Part shown: piece by piece, positions 9,607-17,756 of the stretch
How positions within the stretch are numbered: the first letter of the stretch is position 1
How the letters are laid out: every line of letters begins with the position of its first letter
Assembly: GCF_024623065.1 (NCBI RefSeq)
Contig: NZ_JANJZR010000039.1
Coordinates: forward strand, 1-39,541
From: Bacteroides acidifaciens
Lineage (GTDB): Bacteria > Bacteroidota > Bacteroidia > Bacteroidales > Bacteroidaceae
Direction: 5' to 3'
Length of the DNA: 39,541 bases
Translations under genes and position numbers: made by a program
Notes under the pieces: model-generated
Databases searched by the model: none
What the model was told of the DNA's origin: nothing
What the model saw: the letters and a program-made list of their open reading frames with translations, nothing else

Positions 9607-9638
9607 TCCATAGCGATTGGTATCTCAATCGCTATGGA
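9607..9638 (+). promoter_or_regulatory. 13-bp perfect hairpin between the GH18 and discoidin genes
   Basis: TCCATAGCGATTG (9607-9619) and its exact reverse complement (9626-9638) flank a 6-nt loop. It lies 21 bp after the GH18 stop and 28 bp before the next ATG. There is no T run, only A-rich sequence, so an mRNA-processing or stability element, or a partial attenuator, is more likely than a full terminator. Confidence 0.6.
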
Positions 9639-9666
9639 GAAATAAAAACAAATAAAAAACAAGAAT

Positions 9667-11013
9667 ATGAAAGCACATTATAAACTCTTTTTATCTCTGG
9701 CAATAGGTTCATTCGTTACTTTTGCCGGATGTCAGGATGATGAGGTGGTGGATTTGGTTAAATATCCGGTGAATCAGCCTGCTATAACGATTGACGGTGC
9801 GGAAGGAGCGTCTAAAGCGACGTTGACTGCGGTTTACAAATCTGATGGTACATTGGAATTGGATGGTCCTGCCACTAGAACTTATACATTTCATTTTGCT
9901 GCATCACCGGAAGATGCTACAGTGACTTTTGATATTATAAATACTAATATCCCAAAAGAAAATGTAGAGATCAGTGCCACTAAAGTAGTTCTTCCTGCCG
10001 GTTCAACAGATGCTTCTGTCACTGTGGCTTTGAAGGATGAAGATTTTAGCTTTGCAGCACCCAATTATGATGCGGCTACTTATGAATTGGGAGTGAAAGC
10101 CAGTGTGGAAGGATATAAGATAGGAACTGAACCAATAGAATCTAAAGTAGTAATAGAGAAGGAGGCATACTCCGCTTCATGCTATGTGGTTGGTGAGAAT
10201 GGAAATAGTGCAACATTCGAACGCGCTTTCTCTCAAGGAACGATTGTCAACCCTGATCCTATATCCTATACCTTCAAGATGAAGTTGGATAAGCCGGTAA
10301 GAAAAGATGTAAAGGTGAAACTTGCCACTACAGGGCTGGGCGAACAATTTATGAATGATATCACTGTTACTCCTGCTGAAATCATCATACCTGCCGGAGA
10401 GAGAGAATCAGCAGACATTACATGGTCTATTACCGACGACTTTTTGTTGACAACTGCTGATCCTGAAACTTATACGCTGGTGGTGACTGCTTCGGCAGAA
10501 AGTGAAGACCCTGTTGTGGGAGATAACAAGGAGGAAAACTTCCTTACTTTCAATGTAAGTAAAGTATTCAGAAACTTTGGATATGTATCTGATAAGGTTG
10601 CTAATTGGATTGAGCTGGATAAAACCGGTTGGTCGGTAGAATTGGATCCGAGTGCTCGTGGGAATGGCAATACGCTTATTGACGGTAAAGGTGGAAGCAA
10701 TGGAAATGATGTTTATAAAACCGGTGATTTTTGGTTTGTAGTTGATATGAAGTCGGAAAAGACTATGACAGGTTTAGGCATTGATTATTATAAAAATAGT
10801 GGTTCGGCATCATCTCCTAAAAAGGTAACTATTTCTACTTCAATAGATAATGAAACATGGGTTACACAAGGTACAGTTGATACTCCTCAGGCGTATAACC
10901 ATTATTTCCAATTCTTTACTCCTCAAAACATTCGCTATGTGAAGGTTGAACTAGCGGAACGTTATAATGGATATATTGATGTAACTGAAGTTTATGTCTA
11001 CAACGCTCAGTAA
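9667..11013 (+). CDS. Surface lipoprotein with DUF1735-type repeats and a C-terminal F5/8 type C (discoidin) domain (BT_3988-like)
   Basis: A 448-residue lipoprotein with lipobox FAGC (Cys22) followed directly by QDDE, a strong Bacteroidetes surface-export signature. Two similar beta-sandwich repeats of the DUF1735 kind follow (about 40-165 and 170-295; note the paired phrases VVLPAGSTDASVTV and IIIPAGERESADIT). The C-terminal 145 residues form a discoidin domain (SVELDPSARGNGNTLIDG, FVVDMKSEKTMTGLGIDYY, QFFTPQNIRYVKVEL). Such domains bind glycans. No catalytic residues are seen. As the last gene before a good terminator, it is most likely an additional surface binding protein for the N-glycan system. 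Confidence 0.85.
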   Translation: MKAHYKLFLSLAIGSFVTFAGCQDDEVVDLVKYPVNQPAITIDGAEGASKATLTAVYKSDGTLELDGPATRTYTFHFAASPEDATVTFDIINTNIPKENVEISATKVVLPAGSTDASVTVALKDEDFSFAAPNYDAATYELGVKASVEGYKIGTEPIESKVVIEKEAYSASCYVVGENGNSATFERAFSQGTIVNPDPISYTFKMKLDKPVRKDVKVKLATTGLGEQFMNDITVTPAEIIIPAGERESADITWSITDDFLLTTADPETYTLVVTASAESEDPVVGDNKEENFLTFNVSKVFRNFGYVSDKVANWIELDKTGWSVELDPSARGNGNTLIDGKGGSNGNDVYKTGDFWFVVDMKSEKTMTGLGIDYYKNSGSASSPKKVTISTSIDNETWVTQGTVDTPQAYNHYFQFFTPQNIRYVKVELAERYNGYIDVTEVYVYNAQ

Positions 11014-11043
11014 GGTCTAGTCATTAGCAGATAAGTTAATTTT

Positions 11044-11081
11044 AGAGCCGGGCTTCATTCAGAAAGCCTGGCTCTTTTTTT
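11044..11081 (+). terminator. Rho-independent terminator of the N-glycan PUL operon
   Basis: AGAGCCGGGCTT (11044-11055) pairs with AAGCCTGGCTCT (11064-11075), with one G-T pair and an 8-nt loop, followed by a run of T. It starts 31 bp after the stop of the discoidin gene. Confidence 0.9.
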
Positions 11082-11147
11082 GTATTTCTATAATTCAATA
11101 GTTGATAAATGTATAATTTATTCAACTGCTACCTTCATTATATCTAC

Positions 11148-11222
11148 TTAGAAAACAAACCTCATCCCCCCTCTTTTCTCCGCCTGCTTGTATTTCTTAA
11201 TCTCCATTGAAAGATACTTCAT
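11148..11222 (-). other. Possible 24-residue small ORF or coding remnant
   Basis: The minus strand reads MKYLSMEIKKYKQAEKRGG and five more residues before TAA. The frame is open for a further 14 codons upstream of the ATG. The composition (amphipathic, lysine-rich) looks coding-like, but there is no visible promoter, it is very short, and it could equally be the tail of a decayed gene. Confidence 0.2.
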
Positions 11223-11318
11223 CTGTTGAGCAAATATAACCAATTTATAGTGAAAAAAGATAGTGGTATGAGGATATTAGGTCAACTACATTAACATTAT
11301 ATTGCCTTGATTAATGTT

Positions 11319-11485
11319 TGTGCCAACGGCTTGGCACAACTGTGCCATCACGGTGTCATTACTGTGCCAAGCCGTTGGCACAGTCGTTTCATCCCTATGT
11401 GACACTTGTGTCAATAGGATGTGACAGTCGTGTCTTTCGGATGTGACAGTTGTGTCGCCCGAATGTGGCGATTATGTCAGTTGGG
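11319..11485. repeat. Tract of degenerate 22-bp-period tandem units (tract 1)
   Basis: Units begin at 11319, 11341, 11363, then (after a 13-bp phase shift) 11376, 11398, 11420, 11442 and 11464, each 22 bp apart. The second half has the pattern TGTGACAG, then TGTGTC nine to ten bases from the unit start. The first and third units are TGTGCCAA-CGGC-TTGGCACA and its exact reverse complement. The tract ends 8 bp from the stop of the DUF6078 gene. The rest of 11082-11318 shows nothing beyond the small ORF listed at 11148-11222. Confidence 0.85.
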
Positions 11486-11493
11486 AAATACGA

Positions 11494-11928
11494 TTACCAG
11501 TCGTAGTCTTCGACGTATGCATCAAACTGTTGCTGGGTGGAGACGCCGCAGTTCTTGAGGATATTCAATACGTGTTGTTGTTCGGCGGGAGAGAGAAGGC
11601 GTTCGCCTTTGCGTGAGCGATAGTAAGTTCTGCGACCGAAATAGCTCATTAAATGTGATATGACAGTTTGCATTTGCTTATAAGGCAAGTCTTCTAACAT
11701 TCTAATGAATCCCTTAGCATAACGTACTTTGGCATTAGAACGATAATAAGGACAATTCCCTTGTTGTGTAGCGAGATGTTTGGGACTGACGATAACCCAG
11801 TATTCAATCTTTTCCGGTGCGCTTTGTGCTGTAAGTTGTCTTAAACAAGTGTTTGCTTTTGAACATTCCCGGTTAAGGCACATTGCATACTGATAAGGGA
11901 CTTTTTCGAAGTCTATTTTTTCTTCCAT
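11494..11928 (-). CDS. DUF6078 family protein of unknown function
   Basis: A 144-residue soluble protein with no signal peptide. It resembles the Bacteroides DUF6078 family: a cysteine cluster near the N-terminus (C17, C22, C28, then C59 in an NCPYYR context), a YWVIVSPKH strand, and a basic, aromatic second half (SYFGRRTYYRSRKGERLLSP). Four cysteines in the first 60 residues could bind a metal, but this is not established. ATG 11928 (MEEKIDF) is preferred over the upstream ATG 11949, because family members generally begin close to this point; the longer start adds MIKQPII. It follows the decayed AAA-ATPase gene on the same strand. Function unknown. Confidence 0.7.
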   Translation of the reverse strand: MEEKIDFEKVPYQYAMCLNRECSKANTCLRQLTAQSAPEKIEYWVIVSPKHLATQQGNCPYYRSNAKVRYAKGFIRMLEDLPYKQMQTVISHLMSYFGRRTYYRSRKGERLLSPAEQQHVLNILKNCGVSTQQQFDAYVEDYDW

Positions 11929-11974
11929 GATTATAGGTTGTTTAATCAATATGTTAATCTTAATCTTCCGCCAG

Positions 11975-12936
11975 TCACTTCTCTATGTTTCTTGTTTTGC
12001 TGGAGAAGTTTATCCCTATCCGAAGTAACTTTCGAGAATCTGCTTCGAACGGGAGAGCATAATGTCTTTCTTTGATTTGTTGCAGAGCCTCTTCCGCAGT
12101 GCCGTTCAGCTTGAATTCCATAATGTAGATGTACTGGTCTGTTTGCAATACGAGGTCGATGCGTCCTTCGTTTGTGTGATATTCCACTTTTGTGTAGAAT
12201 CCCATCAGTTTGCATCCGCCAGTTTGTGCAGGTCATCCTTGAAGTTTATCTCCAGTTCCCGGTCGCTGATGCCGCAGATTTCGATATATTCGTTCCACAT
12301 TGATATGTCGTCCAGATTGTTCAGGTCGCTGAATACACTGACCTTGCTGAATTTGGTCACTCCCGTCAATACCCCGAAACGGATGCAGCCGTCTTTGCTT
12401 TTCAGTGCTCCGTAGAACCCTTTCAGCGTATTGCGGTAAGACGTTTGCAACGCCTCGTTGCCGATAGCCTGAAGCATGGGCTTGTCATATTCGTCAACGA
12501 GGATAACTACACGTTGGCCTGTCTTTTCGTATGCCCGTTGAATGATTCCTTCAAATCGTGATGCTAATGATTTTTCGGCGGGGTCGCTTCCATAGAGCTG
12601 TTCCCAAGCGGATAGGGCACGTTCTAACTTCAGTTCCAGGTTTTGGGGGATACTGTAGTTTTTGGTATTTAAATCTAAATGCAGGATGGGATAGGCAATC
12701 CAGTCTTTTTCCAGTTTCTCCATTGCCAGTCCGGTAAAGAGTTCCTTTTTTCCTTGAAAGTAAGCTTCGAGGGTGGAAATCAACAAGCTTTTGCCAAAAC
12801 GACGGGGACGGCAGAGGAAGTAATAACGTCCGGTTTTTGCAAGATTGTAGATTATCTCCGTTTTGTCTACATAGTAGTAGCCATCTTTTCGGAGACTTTC
12901 AAAGTTTTGGATACCGATTGGATAAAGTTTGTTCAT
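11975..12936 (-). pseudogene. Decayed AAA-ATPase-like/PD-(D/E)XK nuclease-like protein gene (internal deletion and frameshift)
   Basis: The frame from 12936 gives the N-terminal half of a common Bacteroides family (AAA-ATPase_like, PF09820, with PDDEXK_9, PF08011). It shows the Walker A-like RPRRFGKSL, Walker B ILVDEYDKPML and the ICGISDRELE segment, then stops at 12205-12207 after LADAN. The C-terminal nuclease-like domain continues in another frame from 12205 to 11975 (GRIDLVLQTDQYIYIMEFKL with the D and E-x-K residues, then EEALQQIKERHYALPF). Intact members are about 520 residues. Here the middle, including the conserved YDGYHF region and roughly 180-200 residues, is absent. So a deletion has joined the two ends out of frame. 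A short direct repeat CAAACTG, present twice within 15 bp at the junction, may mark the event. Confidence 0.85.
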
Positions 12937-12965
12937 AATCTCTGCTTTTATAATAGGAACAAAAA

Positions 12966-12973
12966 CAAAGATA
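12966..12973 (-). promoter_or_regulatory. Bacteroides -7 box (TATCTTTG) of the decayed ATPase gene
   Basis: On the minus strand TATCTTTG fits the TAnnTTTG consensus of the Bacteroides primary sigma factor and lies about 30 bp before the ATG at 12936. The -33 element is weak, so the gene may still be transcribed at a low level. Confidence 0.5.
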
Positions 12974-13053
12974 CGAAGAATTTTCTGTCACAGAAGATAA
13001 TTGAAGAATTTTTATGCAGATGATGTCCGCAATAAACTGGAGGGTAGACTGAA

Positions 13054-13099
13054 ATTGCCGGAAAACACCTCAGCGAGAAATGAGATGGATTCCGGCAAT
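13054..13099. terminator. Nested hairpin downstream of the GH92 operon
   Basis: ATTGCCGGAA (13054-13063) pairs with TTCCGGCAAT (13090-13099), and a smaller CTCA/TGAG stem lies inside. It is 32 bp beyond the stop of the last minus-strand GH92 gene, so it probably marks the operon end, although it has no clear T run. Confidence 0.5.
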
Positions 13100-13131
13100 G
13101 TTTTAACTATGTATTTATAGAGAAAGGATTA

Positions 13132-15399
13132 TTACTCTTTAGAGAAAGAATAAGGCATATCCTCTTCTTTCGTTCCTCTGTTCTTATTCGGTTGGCTGCT
13201 CATATCTACCTTGATAGTGCCACCTTTGAATAAGTCTTCGTGACGGAGATAATTCTTGGTATGGCCTGCACCATTGAAGTTCATGGAATCAATATAGAAA
13301 TTCTCCTTGCTGTTATTCGGTGCGTCGATAACAAGACTATTGCCGTTCTCGAAGTGAAGAGTAGCCTTTTTGAACAGAGGAGCTCCCATCACATATTCGT
13401 CCGTTCCCGGGCAGACAGGGTAGAATCCCAATGCAGAGAATACATACCAGGCAGAAGTTTGTCCGTTGTCTTCGTCTCCGCAGTAACCGTCCGGTCCGGG
13501 CGTGTACATTCTGTCCATTACCTGACGCAGCCAGTATTGGGCTTTCCAAGGCTGACCGACATAGTCATACAAGTAAATCATGTGCTGGATAGGCTGGTTG
13601 CCATGTGCATAGTTTCCCATGTTCATGACAGTCATTTCACGAATTTCGTGAATTACCTGTCCGTAATAGCTGTCGTCAAAGACAGGCGGTACGGCAAATA
13701 CGGAGTCCATCATTGTGATAAACATCTCTTTTCCGCCCATCAGGTCGATAAGTCCTTGAGGGTCGTGGAATACAGACCAAGTGTAGTGCCAGCTATTTCC
13801 TTCCGTGAAAGCGTCCCCCCATTTCAGCGGTGAGAAAGGAGACTGGAATGTACCGTCTTCGTTGCGCCCGCGCATCAGTTTGGATTCCTTGTCGAAAAGA
13901 TTCTTGTAATTCATGGCACGTTTGGCAAATAGGCTGATTTCTTTCTTCGGACGTTTCAGCTCTTTTGCCAGCCGGTAGATACACCAATCGTTGTATGCAT
14001 ATTCCAGCGTGCGGGCGGCGTTCTCGTTCATTTTCACATCGTAAGGAATATAGCCCAATTTGTTGTAGAATTCGTGTCCCAGACGCCCTGTAGAAGAAAC
14101 CTCCGGATGCACATTCTCTGTGCCATGAAGCAAACCCTCATACAAAGTCTTCACGTCGTCTACTTTTACCCCTTTCATGTAGGCATCTACTAAGATAGAG
14201 GCAGAATTGTTGCCAACCATGCAACCTCTGTGTCCGGGGCTTGCCCATTCGGGGAAGAAACCGCTTTCTTTATACGTATTGATCAGCCCTTCCTGCATCT
14301 CCTTGTTAACCGACGGGTACATCAGATTCAATAGCGGGAAGAGGCAGCGGAACGTATCCCAGAAACCGGTATCGGTAAACATATATCCCGGAAGTACCTG
14401 TCCGTTATACGGACTGTAATGGATGGGCTGGCCGTTTGCATCCAGTTCATAGAACTTGCGCGGGAAAAGCAATGAACGATACAGGCAAGAGTAGAATGTA
14501 CGGTATTGATCCAGATTGCCGCCTTCTACTTCTATTTTCCCCAGCACCTGATTCCAGGCATCTTTTCCTTTTTTGGCGAGTTGTTCTATATTATCTTTGC
14601 CCAGTTCGTTCATATTGGCGGCAGCCTGCTCGAAGCTGATGAAAGAAGAGGCGATGCGTGCATTTACCTGCTCCCCTTTGCGGGTTTTGAATCCGATGAT
14701 CGCTCCGGCATGATGGGTCGTCTGTTCTGCTACGTTCTCTTGAAGATTTCCGTTTTCTACCGTAGCTTTATAGGTGAAAGGCTTGTCGAACTCGATGATA
14801 AAGTAGTTCTTGAAGTTTTCGGGAACACCTCCGCTGTTGCGTGTGGTATAACCGATTATTTTATTCTCTTCCGGAAGAATCTTGATGTAAGAACCTTTGT
14901 CGAAGGCATCTACGACTACATAAGAATGCTCGTTCTCCGGGAATGTGAAACGGAAAAGCACGGCACGTTCCGTCGGTGCCATTTCGGTGACAATATCGTG
15001 TTCTGCCAGGTATACTTTGTAGTAGTAAGGAGTTGCCACTTCCCCTTTATGTGAAAACCAGCTTGCACGCTTCTCCTCGTCAAACACCGGTTGACCTACT
15101 ATCGGCATTATCGAGAACTGACCATAATCGTTGATCCACGGACTGGGCTGGTGTGTTTGTTTGAACCCGCGGATTTTGTTGGCGGTATAGGTATATTGCC
15201 ATCCGTCTCCCATTTTGCCTGTCTGTGGAGTCCAGAAGTTCATACCCCAGGGACGGGCAATGGCGGGATAGGTATTACCTGTTGATAACTCAAAAGTAGA
15301 TTGGGAACCCATCAGCGGATTGACATACTGCGTCCAATCTTTGGCTTGGGACAATAGCGTACAACTAAGTACACAGGCTATTAATAAGAGTCTTTTCAT
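13132..15399 (-). CDS. GH92 alpha-mannosidase, alpha-1,2 type (BT_3990-like)
   Basis: A calcium-dependent, inverting exo-alpha-mannosidase that should remove alpha-1,2-linked mannose from imported N-glycan. The 755-residue length is typical of GH92. The family start (YVNPLMGS), WDTFRCLFPL, YAHGNQPIQHM and SAWYVFSALGFYPVCPG are all present. E533 lies in EGNSWHYTW, and D642 and D644 lie in GDEDNGQ, matching the catalytic acid and base residues described for BT_3990. The N-terminus is a signal peptide; cleavage near SQA (residue 19) is favoured, though a lipobox-like VLSC precedes it. No acidic surface-export run follows, so a periplasmic location is expected. It is the last gene of a minus-strand operon, 23 bp after the preceding GH92 gene. 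Confidence 0.96.
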   Translation of the reverse strand: MKRLLLIACVLSCTLLSQAKDWTQYVNPLMGSQSTFELSTGNTYPAIARPWGMNFWTPQTGKMGDGWQYTYTANKIRGFKQTHQPSPWINDYGQFSIMPIVGQPVFDEEKRASWFSHKGEVATPYYYKVYLAEHDIVTEMAPTERAVLFRFTFPENEHSYVVVDAFDKGSYIKILPEENKIIGYTTRNSGGVPENFKNYFIIEFDKPFTYKATVENGNLQENVAEQTTHHAGAIIGFKTRKGEQVNARIASSFISFEQAAANMNELGKDNIEQLAKKGKDAWNQVLGKIEVEGGNLDQYRTFYSCLYRSLLFPRKFYELDANGQPIHYSPYNGQVLPGYMFTDTGFWDTFRCLFPLLNLMYPSVNKEMQEGLINTYKESGFFPEWASPGHRGCMVGNNSASILVDAYMKGVKVDDVKTLYEGLLHGTENVHPEVSSTGRLGHEFYNKLGYIPYDVKMNENAARTLEYAYNDWCIYRLAKELKRPKKEISLFAKRAMNYKNLFDKESKLMRGRNEDGTFQSPFSPLKWGDAFTEGNSWHYTWSVFHDPQGLIDLMGGKEMFITMMDSVFAVPPVFDDSYYGQVIHEIREMTVMNMGNYAHGNQPIQHMIYLYDYVGQPWKAQYWLRQVMDRMYTPGPDGYCGDEDNGQTSAWYVFSALGFYPVCPGTDEYVMGAPLFKKATLHFENGNSLVIDAPNNSKENFYIDSMNFNGAGHTKNYLRHEDLFKGGTIKVDMSSQPNKNRGTKEEDMPYSFSKE

Positions 15400-15422
15400 G
15401 ATAAGTAATGGCTTTTATATGA

Positions 15423-17711
15423 TTATTGAGAAGAGTTGTTACTTCCCCATTGTGTAGGATGGTCAGTCATTTTGATCTCCATGATTCCGCCCGCTACAAT
15501 GTCCTGATGTCCGAAGAATGGCGTGTCCAGAGGTTTGCCGTTCATTGATACGCTTTCGATGTATTTGTTGCTTTTAGAGTTGTTCTTCACCACGATGCTG
15601 AATGTCTTTTCATCGGGGAGATTGATTACAGCTTTGTCGAAAGCCGGACGTCCGATAGAATACACCGGTTTGCCCGGGCATACCTGATAGAATCCCATCG
15701 AGTTGAGTATGTACCATGCCGACATCTGTCCGCAGTCTTCATTGCCGGATAATCCGTCAACGTTGTTGGCATACTGGCTCCGGTAGACACTGTCCACTAA
15801 TTCCTGCGTTCTCCACGGACGATTCACGTAGTTGTACAGATGAATCACGTGATGACTCGGCTCGTTGCCATGTGCATACTGACCGATCAGTCCGCTGATA
15901 TCTGACGATGTTGTTTCACCTTCAAGTGATGAATCAGCCGTAAACAGTGAGTCGAGTTTTTGAACAAAGGCCTCCTCGCCACCCATCAGGTTGACCAGTC
16001 CTTCTACATCGTGAGGTACAAACCAAGTCCATTGCCACGCTGTTCCTTCACAATAATCATCATTGCGATGAGTCGATGCACGCGGATTGAACGGGGTGCG
16101 CCATTCACCTTTCGAGTCAAGACCGCGCATGAAGCGGGTTGATTTATCGAAATAGAATTCGTAGGCTTTGGCAAAACGCTCATATTTGGCTTTGGACTCA
16201 AAATCATTCATTGCTTCTGCAAAAATAGAAATGCACCAGTCATCATACGCATACTCCAGCGCTTTGGCTACAGATTCATTTTCACGGTCGCAGGGAATAT
16301 AGCCAATGGCATTCTTATAATATTTTGCTTTCGGCATGAGATGCGGCAGTACCAAGTCCGGGCATTTGATGCTGGTGGTATCATATTCGGCTGCACGCAG
16401 ACAGGCTTTGTAGGCTTCTTTGGCGTCGAAATTACGGTACCCTTTCATATAAGCATCCACTATGACGGGGACAGCATGATAACCAATCATGGTACCGGTA
16501 TAGTTGGAAGCCAAATCCCACATCGGGTATATTCCGCCTTCTTGGTGTTTCTTTATCAGAGAGTTGATAAACTGGTTGTTCAAGTCGGGGTCGATGATAG
16601 TCATCAGTGGGTGCAGCGCGCGGAACGTATCCCACAGGGAGAAGACAGTATACAGAGGATTGATGGTGTCTCCCTGATGTACTTCGAGATCCATGCCGAG
16701 ATAGCGTCCGTCTGCATCGGTAAACAGGTTCGGGCTGATGGCCGTATGATACAGGGCGGAATAGAAGATGGTCTTGTCGTCCTCGTCGGAAGTGGTGATG
16801 TCGATTTTTGACAAGTATTGATTCCAAGCGGCACGTGCGTCTTTGCGTACCTTATCGAAATCCCATGCGGGGATTTCGGATTCCACATTCTTGCGTGCCC
16901 CCGCTATGTCGACAGCGGAAACACCTACTTTCACAAGTACTTGTTCGTTCTTCTTCGTGTCGAAATGCAACAGTGCTTTGCAGATAGGAAGCCGCTTGCC
17001 GTTGTCCATAGTGACAGAATCGGTGACGAGCGTGTAAGAGAACGGTTTGGAGAACTTGGCGTAGAAGTTAATGTACTGGTCGAACGCCCAATAAGTAGTT
17101 TTCTTATGTCCGCAGATTTCCGTGTCACTGATTACTTCGATTTCCATAGCCGAGTTGGTCTGTCGTTGCAGGCTGTAATCTAAATCAATGATAAAGCCGG
17201 ATTCGGAACTTTCAGGGAAAGTATAACGATGGATAGCACCGCGTTTTGTTGCTGATATTTCGGCTTTTACCTGATAGGTATCCAGAAAAACAGAATAATA
17301 TCCCGGTTCTGCCACCTCATTTTCGTGAGAGAAAGAAGAGGCATAGACTAGTGTCTGGCTTTGGGGATCGGTAGTTAGATATTGTTGTTTGCCGACAGTA
17401 GGCATGAGCAGCACATCCCCGTAGTCGCAACAACCTGTGCCGCTGACGTGTGTATGAGAAAAACCATTGATGGTGGAGTCTGTATGATAATATCCCGAAC
17501 AGGCATCCCAACCGTCAATCCGTGTGTCCGGACTGGGTTGAATCATGCCGTGTGGAACTACTGCTCCGGGGAAAGTGTGTCCATGTCCGCCTGTCCCGAT
17601 GAAGGGGTTGACATAAGAACTGTAATCTTTTACATTAGTGGGGGCTGTGCAGGAGTTAAGTGTGAATAAACCTCCTAAACATCCTACTATTAGGAATGTT
17701 TTTAAATTCAT
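15423..17711 (-). CDS. GH92 alpha-mannosidase lipoprotein (BT_3991-like)
   Basis: A second GH92 enzyme, 762 residues, with lipobox LNSC (Cys21) followed by TAPTNVKD, lacking the acidic surface-export run, so probably periplasmic-facing. Family hallmarks are YVNPFIGTGGHGHTFPGA, YGDVLLMPT, LWDTFRALHPL, YAHGNEPSHH and GQMSAWYILNSMGFY. The presumed catalytic acid is E555 (EGTAWQWTW). The motif equivalent to GDED of the alpha-1,2 enzyme reads GNED (N657, D659). The difference from D642 may relate to linkage preference (inference). The gene lies 45 bp after the anti-sigma gene and 23 bp before the next GH92 gene. Exact linkage specificity cannot be read from sequence. Confidence 0.93.
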   Translation of the reverse strand: MNLKTFLIVGCLGGLFTLNSCTAPTNVKDYSSYVNPFIGTGGHGHTFPGAVVPHGMIQPSPDTRIDGWDACSGYYHTDSTINGFSHTHVSGTGCCDYGDVLLMPTVGKQQYLTTDPQSQTLVYASSFSHENEVAEPGYYSVFLDTYQVKAEISATKRGAIHRYTFPESSESGFIIDLDYSLQRQTNSAMEIEVISDTEICGHKKTTYWAFDQYINFYAKFSKPFSYTLVTDSVTMDNGKRLPICKALLHFDTKKNEQVLVKVGVSAVDIAGARKNVESEIPAWDFDKVRKDARAAWNQYLSKIDITTSDEDDKTIFYSALYHTAISPNLFTDADGRYLGMDLEVHQGDTINPLYTVFSLWDTFRALHPLMTIIDPDLNNQFINSLIKKHQEGGIYPMWDLASNYTGTMIGYHAVPVIVDAYMKGYRNFDAKEAYKACLRAAEYDTTSIKCPDLVLPHLMPKAKYYKNAIGYIPCDRENESVAKALEYAYDDWCISIFAEAMNDFESKAKYERFAKAYEFYFDKSTRFMRGLDSKGEWRTPFNPRASTHRNDDYCEGTAWQWTWFVPHDVEGLVNLMGGEEAFVQKLDSLFTADSSLEGETTSSDISGLIGQYAHGNEPSHHVIHLYNYVNRPWRTQELVDSVYRSQYANNVDGLSGNEDCGQMSAWYILNSMGFYQVCPGKPVYSIGRPAFDKAVINLPDEKTFSIVVKNNSKSNKYIESVSMNGKPLDTPFFGHQDIVAGGIMEIKMTDHPTQWGSNNSSQ

Positions 17712-17756
17712 GGTATTAATGGCTTTTAAGTTTTATCACATTTATTCTTTATCTCT

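Noticed and set aside
11319..11382. Invertible promoter flanked by inverted repeats
   Set aside because: Only 24 bp separate the 20-bp arms, no promoter-like sequence lies between them, and no recombinase gene is nearby.
11946..12236. 96-residue minus-strand frame across the broken nuclease-like gene
   Set aside because: The Arg- and His-rich translation is a shadow of the frame at 11975-12205, which matches the PDDEXK_9 domain.
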